Notes under the pieces: generated by a model
Told to the model about the DNA's origin: nothing
The model's database searches: none
The model's input: the letters and a program-made list of their open reading frames with translations, nothing else
Position numbers and translations under genes: made by a program
Assembly (NCBI RefSeq): GCF_001261775.1
Contig: NZ_LN868537.1
Coordinates: 806,001 to 870,000 of the forward strand
Length of the DNA: 64,000 nucleotides
Source: Anaeromassilibacillus senegalensis
GTDB taxonomy: Bacteria > Bacillota > Clostridia > Oscillospirales > Acutalibacteraceae
Direction of reading: 5' to 3'
Shown: in pieces, positions 44,346 through 51,577 of the stretch
How positions within the stretch are numbered: the stretch's first letter is position 1
Layout: each line of letters begins with the position of its first letter

Positions 44346-44840
44346 ATGCCGGAATTTGTACAGCATACCATCGGTCCTGTCTACGATACCACATCGAACA
44401 TCCTGATTCTGGGGACAATGCCCTCCCCCAAAAGCCGGGAATACGGTTTTTTCTATTCCCATCCGCAAAACCGTTTTTGGCGCGTGCTTGCGGAGCTGCT
44501 GCAAACGCCGGTTCCTTCCTCCAATGAAGAAAAGCGCCGGCTTTGTCTCAGCCATCACATCGCCCTGTGGGACGTGCTGCAAAGCTGCTCCATCGAGGGC
44601 GCGGATGACGCCAGCATCCGTGAGCCTGTTGCCAACGACATCGCCGGACTCTTGCGGGAAACCGGTATCCGCAAGGTTTTTACCACCGGAACAAAAGCCG
44701 CCGCACTTTATAAACGGCTCTGTTTTCCGTCCACCCAGCTCTCCGCCATCGCGCTGCCATCCACCAGCCCGGCAAACTGCCGCCACTATTCCTACCCGGA
44801 CCTGGTGGATGCCTACCGCGTCATACTGGAATATTTATAA
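44346..44840 (+). CDS. DNA-deoxyinosine (hypoxanthine) glycosylase, UDG superfamily
   Basis: Base-excision repair enzyme of 164 residues. The UDG-fold motif ILILGTMPSPKSREYGFFYSHPQNRFWRVL and the second motif ALPSTSPAN are characteristic of family 6 (HDG) and related Mug-like glycosylases. It probably removes hypoxanthine from deaminated adenine. AAAGGAG lies seven bases before the ATG and the gene starts 13 bases after cca, so they are cotranscribed. Confidence 0.85.
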   Translation: MPEFVQHTIGPVYDTTSNILILGTMPSPKSREYGFFYSHPQNRFWRVLAELLQTPVPSSNEEKRRLCLSHHIALWDVLQSCSIEGADDASIREPVANDIAGLLRETGIRKVFTTGTKAAALYKRLCFPSTQLSAIALPSTSPANCRHYSYPDLVDAYRVILEYL

Positions 44841-44895
44841 AGAATGTGCAAAAGATAGGCTTTGGATTTTACGTGACAAATCTGCACATTTATTG

Positions 44896-44989
44896 TATAA
44901 TAGCAACATAACTCTTTCTTATTTCTTTGGATTGGAAAGAGAAAGTAGACAAATAGCCGGCTAACCGCTGTTAGCCAGGTTTTGTCTTT
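44896..44989 (+). promoter_or_regulatory. Promoter and hairpin leader of the GH13 gene
   Basis: TATAAT at 44896-44901 has only a weak -35 (GTGACA, 17 bases upstream). In the 120-base leader, GGCTAAC (44959-44965) and GTTAGCC (44970-44976) form a perfect seven-bp stem with a four-base loop, followed by TTTTGTCTTT. It looks like an attenuator, or a weak terminator for the glycosylase transcript. Confidence 0.5.
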
Positions 44990-45026
44990 GCAACAATTTT
45001 AAACAGCGGAGAATGGGGTTTTTACC

Positions 45027-46337
45027 ATGTGGGCTTATGAAAGTGTCTTTTATCAAATATATCCTCTGGGGTTCTGCGGCGCGCCCCGTCAGAATGACGG
45101 CGTTTTAGAGCCGCGCATTCGGAAAGTCGCGGATTGGATTCCGCATATAAAGGACTGCGGCGCGGACGCCATCTACTTTTCGCCGATCTTTGATTCCGAT
45201 GCACACGGCTATGATACGCGCGATTACCGCAAGCTGGACTGCCGCCTGGGCTCCAACGAGGACTTTGCCGAAGTATGCGGGGAACTGCACAAAAACGGAA
45301 TCAAAGTTGTGCTGGACGGCGTATTCAACCACGTTGGCCGCGGATTCTGGGCCTTCCAGGACGTTTTAAAAAACCGGGAGCAGTCCCCTTACAAGGACTG
45401 GTTCCACATCAATTTTGGCGGAAACGACGGCTATAACGACGGGCTTTGGTACGAGGGCTGGGAAGGCCACTACGAACTGGTAAAGCTCAATCTGCGCAAC
45501 GAAGCCGTGATTGAGCACCTGTTCTCCTGCATCCGCGGCTGGGTGGATGAATTCGACATCGATGGCCTGCGCCTCGACGTCGCCTACTGTGTGGACCGTG
45601 ATTTTCTGCGCCGCCTGCGCGGCTTCTGCGATACATTGAAGTCGGAATTCTTCCTGGTTGGAGAAATTCTGGGAGGCGATTATACCCAGATCATGAATGA
45701 TCAGATGCTTCACAGTGCGACCAATTATGAATGCTATAAAGGGCTGTTTTCCAGTTTGAATTCCATGAATCTGTTTGAAATCGGCCATTCCCTGCTGCGT
45801 CAGTTCGGCCCGGAAAACTGGACGCTTTACAAGGGAAAACATCTGCTCAACTTTGTCGACAACCACGATGTGGCGCGCATTGCGAGTAATCTCACCACCA
45901 AAGAGCACCTTCCCCTCATTTACGCCCTGTTGTTCGGTATGCCGGGCATCCCCTGCATCTATTACGGCAGCGAGTGGGGCGCAGAAGGCAAAAAGGAACA
46001 CGGCAGCGACGATTCCCTCCGCCCCTGCTTTGAAACGCCGGAAAGCAACGAATTGACCGAATGGATCGCCAAATGCGCCAAGGCGCACAAGGACAGCAAG
46101 GCTCTGTGCTACGGCGATTTCCATTCCATCCTGCTCACCAACAAGCAATTTATTTTCGAGCGCAGCTTTGAGGGACAGCGGGTTCTGGTCGCCATCAACG
46201 CGGACAGCGAAGCCTGCGACGCACATTTCAATGCCAATGCCGGGCGCGCCAGAGATTTGATCACCGGCGAAACGCATGACTTTGGCGGTGGAAGCCAGCT
46301 GCCGCCCTACAGTGCGTTTTTCTGGGAAATTTATTGA
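45027..46337 (+). CDS. Alpha-amylase family (GH13) glycosidase, intracellular
   Basis: Glycoside hydrolase of 436 residues without signal peptide. The four GH13 regions are visible: DGVFNHVG, GLRLDVAY (nucleophile Asp near 183), LVGEILGG (acid Glu near 212) and FVDNHD (Asp near 279), then a short C-terminal beta domain. There is no extra N-terminal domain as in neopullulanases. Substrate likely maltodextrins, which would fit the glgP-malQ genes further right, but this is inference. A Shine-Dalgarno-like GGGG lies eight bases before the ATG. Confidence 0.88.
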   Translation: MWAYESVFYQIYPLGFCGAPRQNDGVLEPRIRKVADWIPHIKDCGADAIYFSPIFDSDAHGYDTRDYRKLDCRLGSNEDFAEVCGELHKNGIKVVLDGVFNHVGRGFWAFQDVLKNREQSPYKDWFHINFGGNDGYNDGLWYEGWEGHYELVKLNLRNEAVIEHLFSCIRGWVDEFDIDGLRLDVAYCVDRDFLRRLRGFCDTLKSEFFLVGEILGGDYTQIMNDQMLHSATNYECYKGLFSSLNSMNLFEIGHSLLRQFGPENWTLYKGKHLLNFVDNHDVARIASNLTTKEHLPLIYALLFGMPGIPCIYYGSEWGAEGKKEHGSDDSLRPCFETPESNELTEWIAKCAKAHKDSKALCYGDFHSILLTNKQFIFERSFEGQRVLVAINADSEACDAHFNANAGRARDLITGETHDFGGGSQLPPYSAFFWEIY

Positions 46338-46413
46338 CGGGAACACAAGGGTCTTTGTAAAATCCGCACAGCATACCAGAACCACAAAATAAACGATGCG
46401 AAACTGATATAAT

Positions 46414-46457
46414 AAACGCCCATGAACTCCGGTTTTCATTGGAGTTCATGGGCGTTT
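46414..46457. terminator. Bidirectional terminator between the GH13 gene and sigE
   Basis: AAACGCCCATGAACTCC and its complement form a perfect 17-bp stem with a ten-base loop. A/T ends on both sides allow it to stop the plus-strand glycosidase transcript and the minus-strand spoIIGA-sigE transcript, which converge here. Confidence 0.95.
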
Positions 46458-46503
46458 TATCACTATGTTATCATCGGATTTTTTCTGTAACAGCTCCTTT
46501 CCT

Positions 46504-47232
46504 TCAGCTGACCCGCTCCAGGTCCCGTTTCAGCCGTTCAATGATACGCTTTTCTAGACGCGATATGTAGGATTGGGAAATGCCCAGACTGTCCGCCACC
46601 TCCTTCTGCGTATGTTCTTTCGTATGATTCAGGCCGAAGCGGAGCTGCATGATTCTCTTTTCGCGCGGGGCCAGATGTTCCACCGCGTTTAACAGCAGGT
46701 CCCGTTCCACCTCCTGTTCAATCCCGTGGTTGACAACGTCCTGCTCGCTGCCCAGTATGTCGGAGAGGAGCAGCTCGTTTCCATCCCAGTCCACGTTCAG
46801 CGGATCGTCAATGGAGATTTCATTTTTCTGTTGGGAGCTCTTCCGCAGAAACATCAGAATTTCATTTTCAATACAGCGGGAAGCATATGTCGCCAGTTTG
46901 ATATTTCGTTCCGGACAAAACGTGTTGACCGCTTTAATCAAGCCTATGGTACCAATGGAGATCAGGTCTTCCACGCCGGCATTGCTGGATTCAAACTTTT
47001 TTGCGATGTAAACCACCAGACGCAGGTTATGGGTGATCAGCGGTTCCCGGGCATTCTGTTTTCCCTTCATAATGTTTTCCATCACAATTGCTTCTTCGTC
47101 GCGCGTCAACGGCGGCGGCAGGGTTTCCGGGCCGTTGATGTAATGGACCTCTCCTTGCAGGCCCAGACGGAGCAAAAAAAACGACCATTTGCTTTTCAGC
47201 CATTGAAACAGGCTCCATTTTTTCATTTTCAA
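46504..47232 (-). CDS. sigE: Sporulation sigma factor E precursor (mother cell)
   Basis: Mother-cell sigma factor of 242 residues made as an inactive pro-protein. The N-terminal KSKWSFFLLRLGLQGEVHYINGPETLPPPL is the membrane-associated pro-sequence and cleavage region. Region 2 (NLRLVVYIAKKFESSNAGVEDLISIGTIGLIKAV) and region 4 (HTQKEVADSLGISQSYISRLEKR) are complete. The start is TTG at 47232 (AAGGG eight bases upstream) or ATG at 47226. Activated by SpoIIGA, encoded 90 bases upstream. Confidence 0.95.
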   Translation of the reverse strand: MKMKKWSLFQWLKSKWSFFLLRLGLQGEVHYINGPETLPPPLTRDEEAIVMENIMKGKQNAREPLITHNLRLVVYIAKKFESSNAGVEDLISIGTIGLIKAVNTFCPERNIKLATYASRCIENEILMFLRKSSQQKNEISIDDPLNVDWDGNELLLSDILGSEQDVVNHGIEQEVERDLLLNAVEHLAPREKRIMQLRFGLNHTKEHTQKEVADSLGISQSYISRLEKRIIERLKRDLERVS

Positions 47233-47322
47233 CGCAGTTTCCCTTTTTACCGCTGCCGCCGCGGTCTCAATTCTCCCGCCCTCGGCCAGATTTGGGCGGA
47301 ATCAGCCGTCTGCTCACGGCAT

Positions 47323-48150
47323 TCAGGACAACAGGTCGGGATTGAGCAGCGCGCTGAAATCCCCTCCCGAAAGAGATTCCCGGCTGACCGCAATATAGAC
47401 GTCCTTTGCTTCTATTTTCTTTTCTCCGGCGAGGATCACCAGTTTATCCGGACGGAACGCGGGCAGGATACCGCTTCCTGAAACCGTCTGAAACGGAACC
47501 ACACGGAAGGAAGTCTGTTCTTCTTCCGGAGGCAAGATTTCACGAAATGCACTTTCCTCCACTACCACCACCGGAAACCCCGAAAACGGCTCCACAAGGG
47601 TATTTCCCGTGTCCACCTTCGCTTTGCAAACCCCGGTTGCCCCTTTATAATCAATCCATATCCGGCAAAAAAGGAGCGACGGATTTTGCCGTCCTGTGAC
47701 GCGCTGGATAACGCGGATAATCAGGTAGCACAATACCGTTACCACCAGCAGGAACAACGGCGAAATTTCGAAATAGACGACGGAATTTTTAATGAGCAGT
47801 CCCTGAGGCGCGATGAAAAACCACAGGCAGAGCATAAAACCAGCAAAGGCAAAATTGGTTATGTAGAAGCAGGCCAGCTCCCGCAAAAACAGCTTGAGCG
47901 TTCTGCGCGGAAAAGCTGCAAGTACAATCGTGGCAGACATCGCCAGCTTGACCAGAAGCGATAAAACGGAGGGCAGCTCCGGAAAGAAAATACTGAGCGC
48001 GTAAAACGCTCCCAGCGCCGCCGCCGCAACCAGCCGCCGCCGCTTGACGGAAATACTGAGAAACCGTGCAACTGCCAAAAGCAAAAAATAGTTGATAAAC
48101 AGGTTGACGCCGATTAGTACGTCCAGATAAATCGTCTGCGTGTGTGCCAT
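47323..48150 (-). CDS. spoIIGA: Sigma-E processing aspartic protease SpoIIGA
   Basis: Membrane protease of 275 residues that cleaves pro-sigma-E when triggered by SpoIIR from the forespore. The first 155 residues contain five to six membrane helices; the cytoplasmic domain holds the single aspartic protease motif KVDTGNTLVEPFSG, as in the family, which acts as a dimer. The start ATG at 48150 is preceded by AAAGGGGG with tight spacing. Forms an operon with sigE. Confidence 0.93.
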   Translation of the reverse strand: MAHTQTIYLDVLIGVNLFINYFLLLAVARFLSISVKRRRLVAAAALGAFYALSIFFPELPSVLSLLVKLAMSATIVLAAFPRRTLKLFLRELACFYITNFAFAGFMLCLWFFIAPQGLLIKNSVVYFEISPLFLLVVTVLCYLIIRVIQRVTGRQNPSLLFCRIWIDYKGATGVCKAKVDTGNTLVEPFSGFPVVVVEESAFREILPPEEEQTSFRVVPFQTVSGSGILPAFRPDKLVILAGEKKIEAKDVYIAVSRESLSGGDFSALLNPDLLS

Positions 48151-48189
48151 TCCCCCTTTCCCTACGGTGAAGCTGTATCATTGATCTTT

Positions 48190-48222
48190 ATTATAGCGGG
48201 TCCATTTTGCTGTTTCTGTCAG
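48190..48222 (-). promoter_or_regulatory. spoIIGA-sigE promoter with a 21-bp spacer
   Basis: Minus strand: CTGACA (48217-48222), 21 bases, TATAAT (48190-48195), 40 bases upstream of the spoIIGA ATG. The -35 is in the near-palindrome TTTCTGACAGAAA. The Bacillus subtilis spoIIG promoter also has a sigma-A promoter with a spacer of 22 bases and needs Spo0A. I do not see a clear consensus 0A box. Confidence 0.6.
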
Positions 48223-48262
48223 AAATTGAAGGGTGTCCCGCACCTTTTTCCGTTGGAATGAC

Positions 48263-48303
48263 AAAAAGAGCCGGTCCAAAAGATGTTTCTTTTGGACCGG
48301 CTC
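48263..48303 (-). terminator. Terminator after the coat protein genes
   Basis: GAGCCGGTCCAAAAG and its complement form a perfect 15-bp stem with a six-base loop, ending in Ts on the minus strand. Eight bases after the CotF-like gene. Confidence 0.94.
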
Positions 48304-48310
48304 CGCTTCT

Positions 48311-48574
48311 TTAGCCCTGTGGGTTTTCGTTTTGATATTTCTGCTTTGCCTGCTGAATCTTTTGCTGCTCCGCCTGCGGAGTCGTATACCAGCCGCGTTT
48401 TTTCATCTCGTCAAACACATCCGCCTGGATTTGGTGTTCCTCGGTCAGAATGTTTAAAAACTCGTCGCGGATATTCGGCGTCGCACATTCATTCGTGTAC
48501 GTGTTGTACGTGTCTGTAATAAATTTCTGTGAAGTCAAAACGTCGTCAAATACTTCTTTTTCCTGCATACTCAT
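48311..48574 (-). CDS. CotF-like spore coat protein
   Basis: Small protein of 87 residues with the Coat F ferritin-like helical pair: KEVFDDVLTSQKFITDTYNTYTNECATPNIRDEFLNILTEEHQIQADVFDEMKKRGWY. The C-terminal tail is Gln/Lys-rich (AEQQKIQQAKQKYQ). It probably belongs to the spore coat or is expressed during sporulation. Follows the 60-residue gene by 13 bases; GGGAGG lies upstream of the ATG. Confidence 0.85.
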   Translation of the reverse strand: MSMQEKEVFDDVLTSQKFITDTYNTYTNECATPNIRDEFLNILTEEHQIQADVFDEMKKRGWYTTPQAEQQKIQQAKQKYQNENPQG

Positions 48575-48587
48575 CGCATATCCCTCC

Positions 48588-48770
48588 CTAATTCAAAAAG
48601 CTCAGAAGCTTTTCATAATGGGTCTGGTGTTTTCCGGCAATTGCTTCGCATTTTTGCTTCAATTCCGGATCCGTACACTGTTGGGCATATGCTTTGCATT
48701 TGGTAATGAGCAGCTTTTCCCCGCTGAGCTGATCCTCAATTGCAGAGAGCTCCTTTTCGGTCAATGCCAT
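48588..48770 (-). CDS. Small ferritin-like helical protein paired with the CotF-like gene
   Basis: 60 residues. The pattern LTEKELSAIEDQLSGEKLLITKCKAYAQQCTDPELKQKCEAIAGKHQTHYEKLLSFL resembles half of a Coat F/ferritin-like pair of helices, with a final helix ending in LSFLN. Two such small proteins usually occur together in Clostridia. The start is preceded by GGGATGTGTTCC with only a weak Shine-Dalgarno. Function unknown. Confidence 0.7.
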   Translation of the reverse strand: MALTEKELSAIEDQLSGEKLLITKCKAYAQQCTDPELKQKCEAIAGKHQTHYEKLLSFLN

Positions 48771-48848
48771 TGGAACACATCCCTTCTTTTGTTTGCGCCT
48801 GCCCTGCGGCCGCGCCTTCTTTATTTTGAAAGAATTCTTCTGTTTTTA

Positions 48849-48857
48849 TACCATATG
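48849..48857 (-). promoter_or_regulatory. Candidate sigma-K -10 element before the coat genes
   Basis: CATATGGTA on the minus strand fits the sigma-K -10 consensus CATANNNTA, about 80 bases upstream of the 60-residue gene. Just upstream is the inverted repeat GGGGCA/TGCCCC around nine bases (48857-48877). A sigma-K -35 is not evident. Confidence 0.35.
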
Positions 48858-48911
48858 GGGCAAAAATATGATGCCCCGCCGGGCCGCTATCGCCTGCTGT
48901 TATCCTGCAGC

Positions 48912-49283
48912 TTATGTAGCCCGGCGAACCTCTTCCGTACTGCCCAATCCAAAACTGATGCTCAGCGCCTGATCCACCTGTTCCATGGACGCGCGGTCAA
49001 TGCGTCCCATGCGCTCCTTCAGTCTGTGCTTATCTATGGTGCGGACCTGTTCCAATAAAACCACCGAATCCTTCGCCAGGCCAGTATTTTCCGAGTCGAG
49101 CATAATGTGCGTGGGAAGGTTTGCCTTGGCACGCTGGCTGGTGATTGCGGCCGCGATTACGGTTGGACTGAACCGGTTTCCTACATCATTCTGAACAATT
49201 AGCACAGGGCGCACTCCGCCCTGTTCCGAGCCGACCACAGGGCTTAAATCGGCATAGTAAATATCGCCTCTTCTAATGTTCAC
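48912..49283 (-). CDS. mazF: MazF/PemK-family endoribonuclease toxin
   Basis: Sequence-specific mRNA interferase of about 123 residues. Family signatures: [54 protein letters not shown], and [21 protein letters not shown] at 49283 (GGAG ten bases upstream) is the likely start; an ATG eight codons earlier is possible. Usually a small antitoxin gene lies directly upstream, but none is visible in the 989 bases before it. Confidence 0.92.
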   Translation of the reverse strand: MNIRRGDIYYADLSPVVGSEQGGVRPVLIVQNDVGNRFSPTVIAAAITSQRAKANLPTHIMLDSENTGLAKDSVVLLEQVRTIDKHRLKERMGRIDRASMEQVDQALSISFGLGSTEEVRRAT

Positions 49284-49767
49284 TCTTTTCACTCTCCGAA
49301 TAATCATGTGATGCCGGTTTCTTAATCGTTGTTAAGATATTGAAACCAGCTGAACTGTCTTGCTCATGAGCCTGTTTGTATTGTTGGCGGCGCCATTCGC
49401 GTTTATGCACAACGCTGCGACGCCATAAAAAATTTTTCCAGGCCCGTTACCATAATATTAGAGAGCGGCGTGGGTTGGCACAAAAACAAAACTGATAAAA
49501 ATAGTTGCGTTTTACCAGTTTTTGCGTGCTTTCTCTTTGACTTGGCAGAAAAGGAATTTTTGTTCCCTTCAAAGGAAGAAAATCTGGCGATTTTTATTGA
49601 TGTATAATAAAATAATAACTATTCGGCGGTGGTAAGATCTTTTTACTGAAAAACATGAAAGCAGCGCTTCCGCTGCGTGCAATACAATCCTGCAAGGGTA
49701 AAATGGTGCCCAAGCGAGCAAACAAGGTATAAACAGCAGCATGAAGCAATAAAACAAAATGAACTGT

Positions 49768-49796
49768 TTGACATTTTTATGCGCTACTATTAAAAT
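49768..49796 (+). promoter_or_regulatory. Consensus promoter without a nearby gene
   Basis: TTGACA (49768-49773), 17 bases, TAAAAT (49791-49796). The next open frame starts 470 bases away. The transcript, starting near 49803, would include a stem CTGGGC/GCCCGG, a TTATC/GATAA pair, and a run of eight Ts at 49871-49878. It may be the promoter of a short RNA or of a very long leader. Confidence 0.6.
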
Positions 49797-49802
49797 GAAA
49801 AA

Positions 49803-49878
49803 GCTGGTTATCTTTTTATTCCCCCTGGGCAGATAAGGTGAAAAGCCCGGACTGTACATAGCTATCCATATTTTTTTT
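49803..49878 (+). ncRNA. Candidate short RNA of about 75 nt
   Basis: Predicted from the promoter just upstream and the eight-T run at the end. Interleaved complementarity, TTATC (49808-49812) with GATAA (49832-49836) and CTGGGC (49825-49830) with GCCCGG (49845-49850), would allow an H-type pseudoknot. The T-run lacks a strong GC stem right before it, so termination is uncertain. No known RNA family was recognised. Confidence 0.3.
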
Positions 49879-49946
49879 GGCAAAACACACTTCCACAAAT
49901 TGATTGCCATACCACCAATAAAAAGAGCGTCTAAACCGTTGAAAAC

Positions 49947-50022
49947 AGGTCTGAGGATTTGCTCTCTACGATTGAATATCGACGGAAAATCAAGTATTCT
50001 TAACTATAGAGAGGATAGACCT
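49947..50022 (+). repeat. Large imperfect inverted repeat upstream of the SBP gene
   Basis: AGGTCT (49947-49952) pairs with AGACCT (50017-50022), CTCTCTA (49962-49968) with TAGAGAG (50007-50013), and GAATA with TATTC inside. The left arm has a longer internal loop. It lies 250 bases upstream of the SBP ATG and could be a leader structure or the trace of a mobile element end. Confidence 0.5.
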
Positions 50023-50272
50023 CATTTAAAGTCCTTCAATTGACATAAAACTGTTGCCTTTGCAAACGGGGCGCCTCCACAGGAAAAGGCTGACAACAGA
50101 AATCTCATGACCGCACACGCTCTTGAGGCAAAAGTTCTTGGGGGTTGGTGTTCTCCATGCGACCCTGTGTAAGGTTCTGAAAACAGCCCCGTTGTTTAGC
50201 ATTGAAAACGAAACACAGTGAGCTTGTGACTGGACCCAAAGACCGGTCATGCTAATTAGAAGAGGAGACCGT

Positions 50273-51577
50273 ATGAGACTGATAAAACGAATGGCCGCGG
50301 GACTGGCGGCCGCCCTCCTGCTGGGAGTGTTGTCTGGCTGCGGCGGCCGGCAGGGAGAAAATATCGTGTTTGACAGTGCCCTGGAGGACGCCGGTTCGGA
50401 GACACATCTGACGTTTTTCGGTTTCAAATACGAAGCGTTGAATGTCATGGCCATTGAAGACGCACTTCATCGCTATATGGACACCTACCCCGAAGTCTCC
50501 ATCTCCTACGACGGAATCAAGAGCCCGGCGTATTTTGATGTGCTGGAAAAGCGGCTGGCCACCGGGAACGAGGACGACGTTTTCATGGTGGACCACGAAC
50601 GGGTGTTGGAGCTGGGAAACCAGGGAAAGCTGGCAGACCTCTCCGGTCTCTCCACGCTGGACAGCTTCAGCGAACTGGCCAAGAGCCAGATGGATGCGGA
50701 CGGCAAAGTTTACTATGTCCCCACCTCCATTTCCGCCTTTGGCCTCTACTGTAACCTGGATCTCTTGAAGCAACACGGGCAGACCGTCCCGGAAACCTTG
50801 CCGGAACTGCAGGCAGTGTGCGATTACTTTGTATCCGAGGGAATCGTTCCCATTGTCGCCAACAACGACATTTCTCTGAAAACCGTGGCCATTGCAAAGG
50901 CAATGCTGCCCATCTATCAGAGCGGCCACACCGCCGAGGATATCGCCCGCTTCAACAGCGGCCAGGCGGATTTGGCTCAGGCGCTTCGTCCCGGCTTTGC
51001 GTTGGTGGAGCAGATGCTGGACCGGGGCTGGATCGATGCGGATGAGGCCCTGCAGACCGCTAAGACCAAGGACGATCTGGCACTGTTCGCAAAAGGCGAC
51101 AGGCCCTTCATGCTCACAGGCGCGTGGGCAGTGTCCCGGCTGCGGGATCTGGAACCTGGCTTTCAGTTCGAGGTGCATCCTTATCCGATTCTGGAAGACG
51201 GGAGCGTGCTGGTTATCAATGTAGATACGCGCATCAGCGTCAATGCGGACAGTCCGAATGTTGAGCAGGCCAAACAGTTTGCGGAGTTCATGACCCAAAA
51301 GGACGTCATGTGGGAATTCGTGGAAAGCCAGAGTTCCTTCAGCCCGCTGGAAGAAAACCGGCTGGCAAAAGACAAGGCCATACAATCCATCGGACCGTAT
51401 TTGAATAACGGGCGCAGCGTGCTGGGTTCGGACGACAATCTGCATTTCCCCATCTGGGATATGACGCGGCAGTGCGTGGTGGAGCTGCTAGAGGGGGGCG
51501 ATGCGGATTCCGCTACCACCCTATTGGACGCGCAGATCGCGAAATGGATACATACAGAGGGGGACGGCGCGGAATGA
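50273..51577 (+). CDS. Extracellular solute-binding lipoprotein
   Basis: Family 1-type binding protein of 434 residues. The signal peptide ends in the lipobox LSGC (Cys near 23), and the mature part shows ABC-sugar-binding features such as VFMVDHERVLELGNQGKLADLS, VPTSISAFGLYCNLDLLKQHG and DRPFMLTGAWAVSRLRD. No permease or ATPase gene is nearby. The stop overlaps the start of a hybrid kinase gene by four bases, so it probably serves as its extracellular ligand sensor rather than in transport. GAGGAG lies five bases before the ATG. Confidence 0.88.
   Translation: MRLIKRMAAGLAAALLLGVLSGCGGRQGENIVFDSALEDAGSETHLTFFGFKYEALNVMAIEDALHRYMDTYPEVSISYDGIKSPAYFDVLEKRLATGNEDDVFMVDHERVLELGNQGKLADLSGLSTLDSFSELAKSQMDADGKVYYVPTSISAFGLYCNLDLLKQHGQTVPETLPELQAVCDYFVSEGIVPIVANNDISLKTVAIAKAMLPIYQSGHTAEDIARFNSGQADLAQALRPGFALVEQMLDRGWIDADEALQTAKTKDDLALFAKGDRPFMLTGAWAVSRLRDLEPGFQFEVHPYPILEDGSVLVINVDTRISVNADSPNVEQAKQFAEFMTQKDVMWEFVESQSSFSPLEENRLAKDKAIQSIGPYLNNGRSVLGSDDNLHFPIWDMTRQCVVELLEGGDADSATTLLDAQIAKWIHTEGDGAE

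Larger units (their letters stand above)
49284..50272. other. Gene-free stretch of 989 bases with a promoter and hairpins
   Basis: No convincing open frame with a ribosome binding site on either strand. It holds a consensus plus-strand promoter (49768-49796), a large imperfect hairpin (49947-50022), a terminator-like stem AAAACTG-TAAAA/TTTTA-CAGTTTT near 49488-49524, and a small stem GCAGCG/CGCTGC near 49661-49676. The stretch separates mazF from the SBP-kinase pair and probably marks an old rearrangement. Confidence 0.7.

Noticed and set aside
49569..49910. Open frame of 113 codons on the minus strand in the gene-free stretch
   Set aside because: No ribosome binding site, irregular hydrophobic/aromatic composition, and it overlaps a consensus promoter on the other strand. 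Most likely non-coding.
49284..50272. Insertion sequence or transposon remains
   Set aside because: No transposase fragment or matching terminal repeats could be recognised; only one inverted repeat with unequal internal loops is present.
50252..51445. Long open frame antisense to the solute-binding protein gene
   Set aside because: Shadow of the real gene: the plus-strand frame has a lipobox, ribosome binding site and coupling to the kinase gene.
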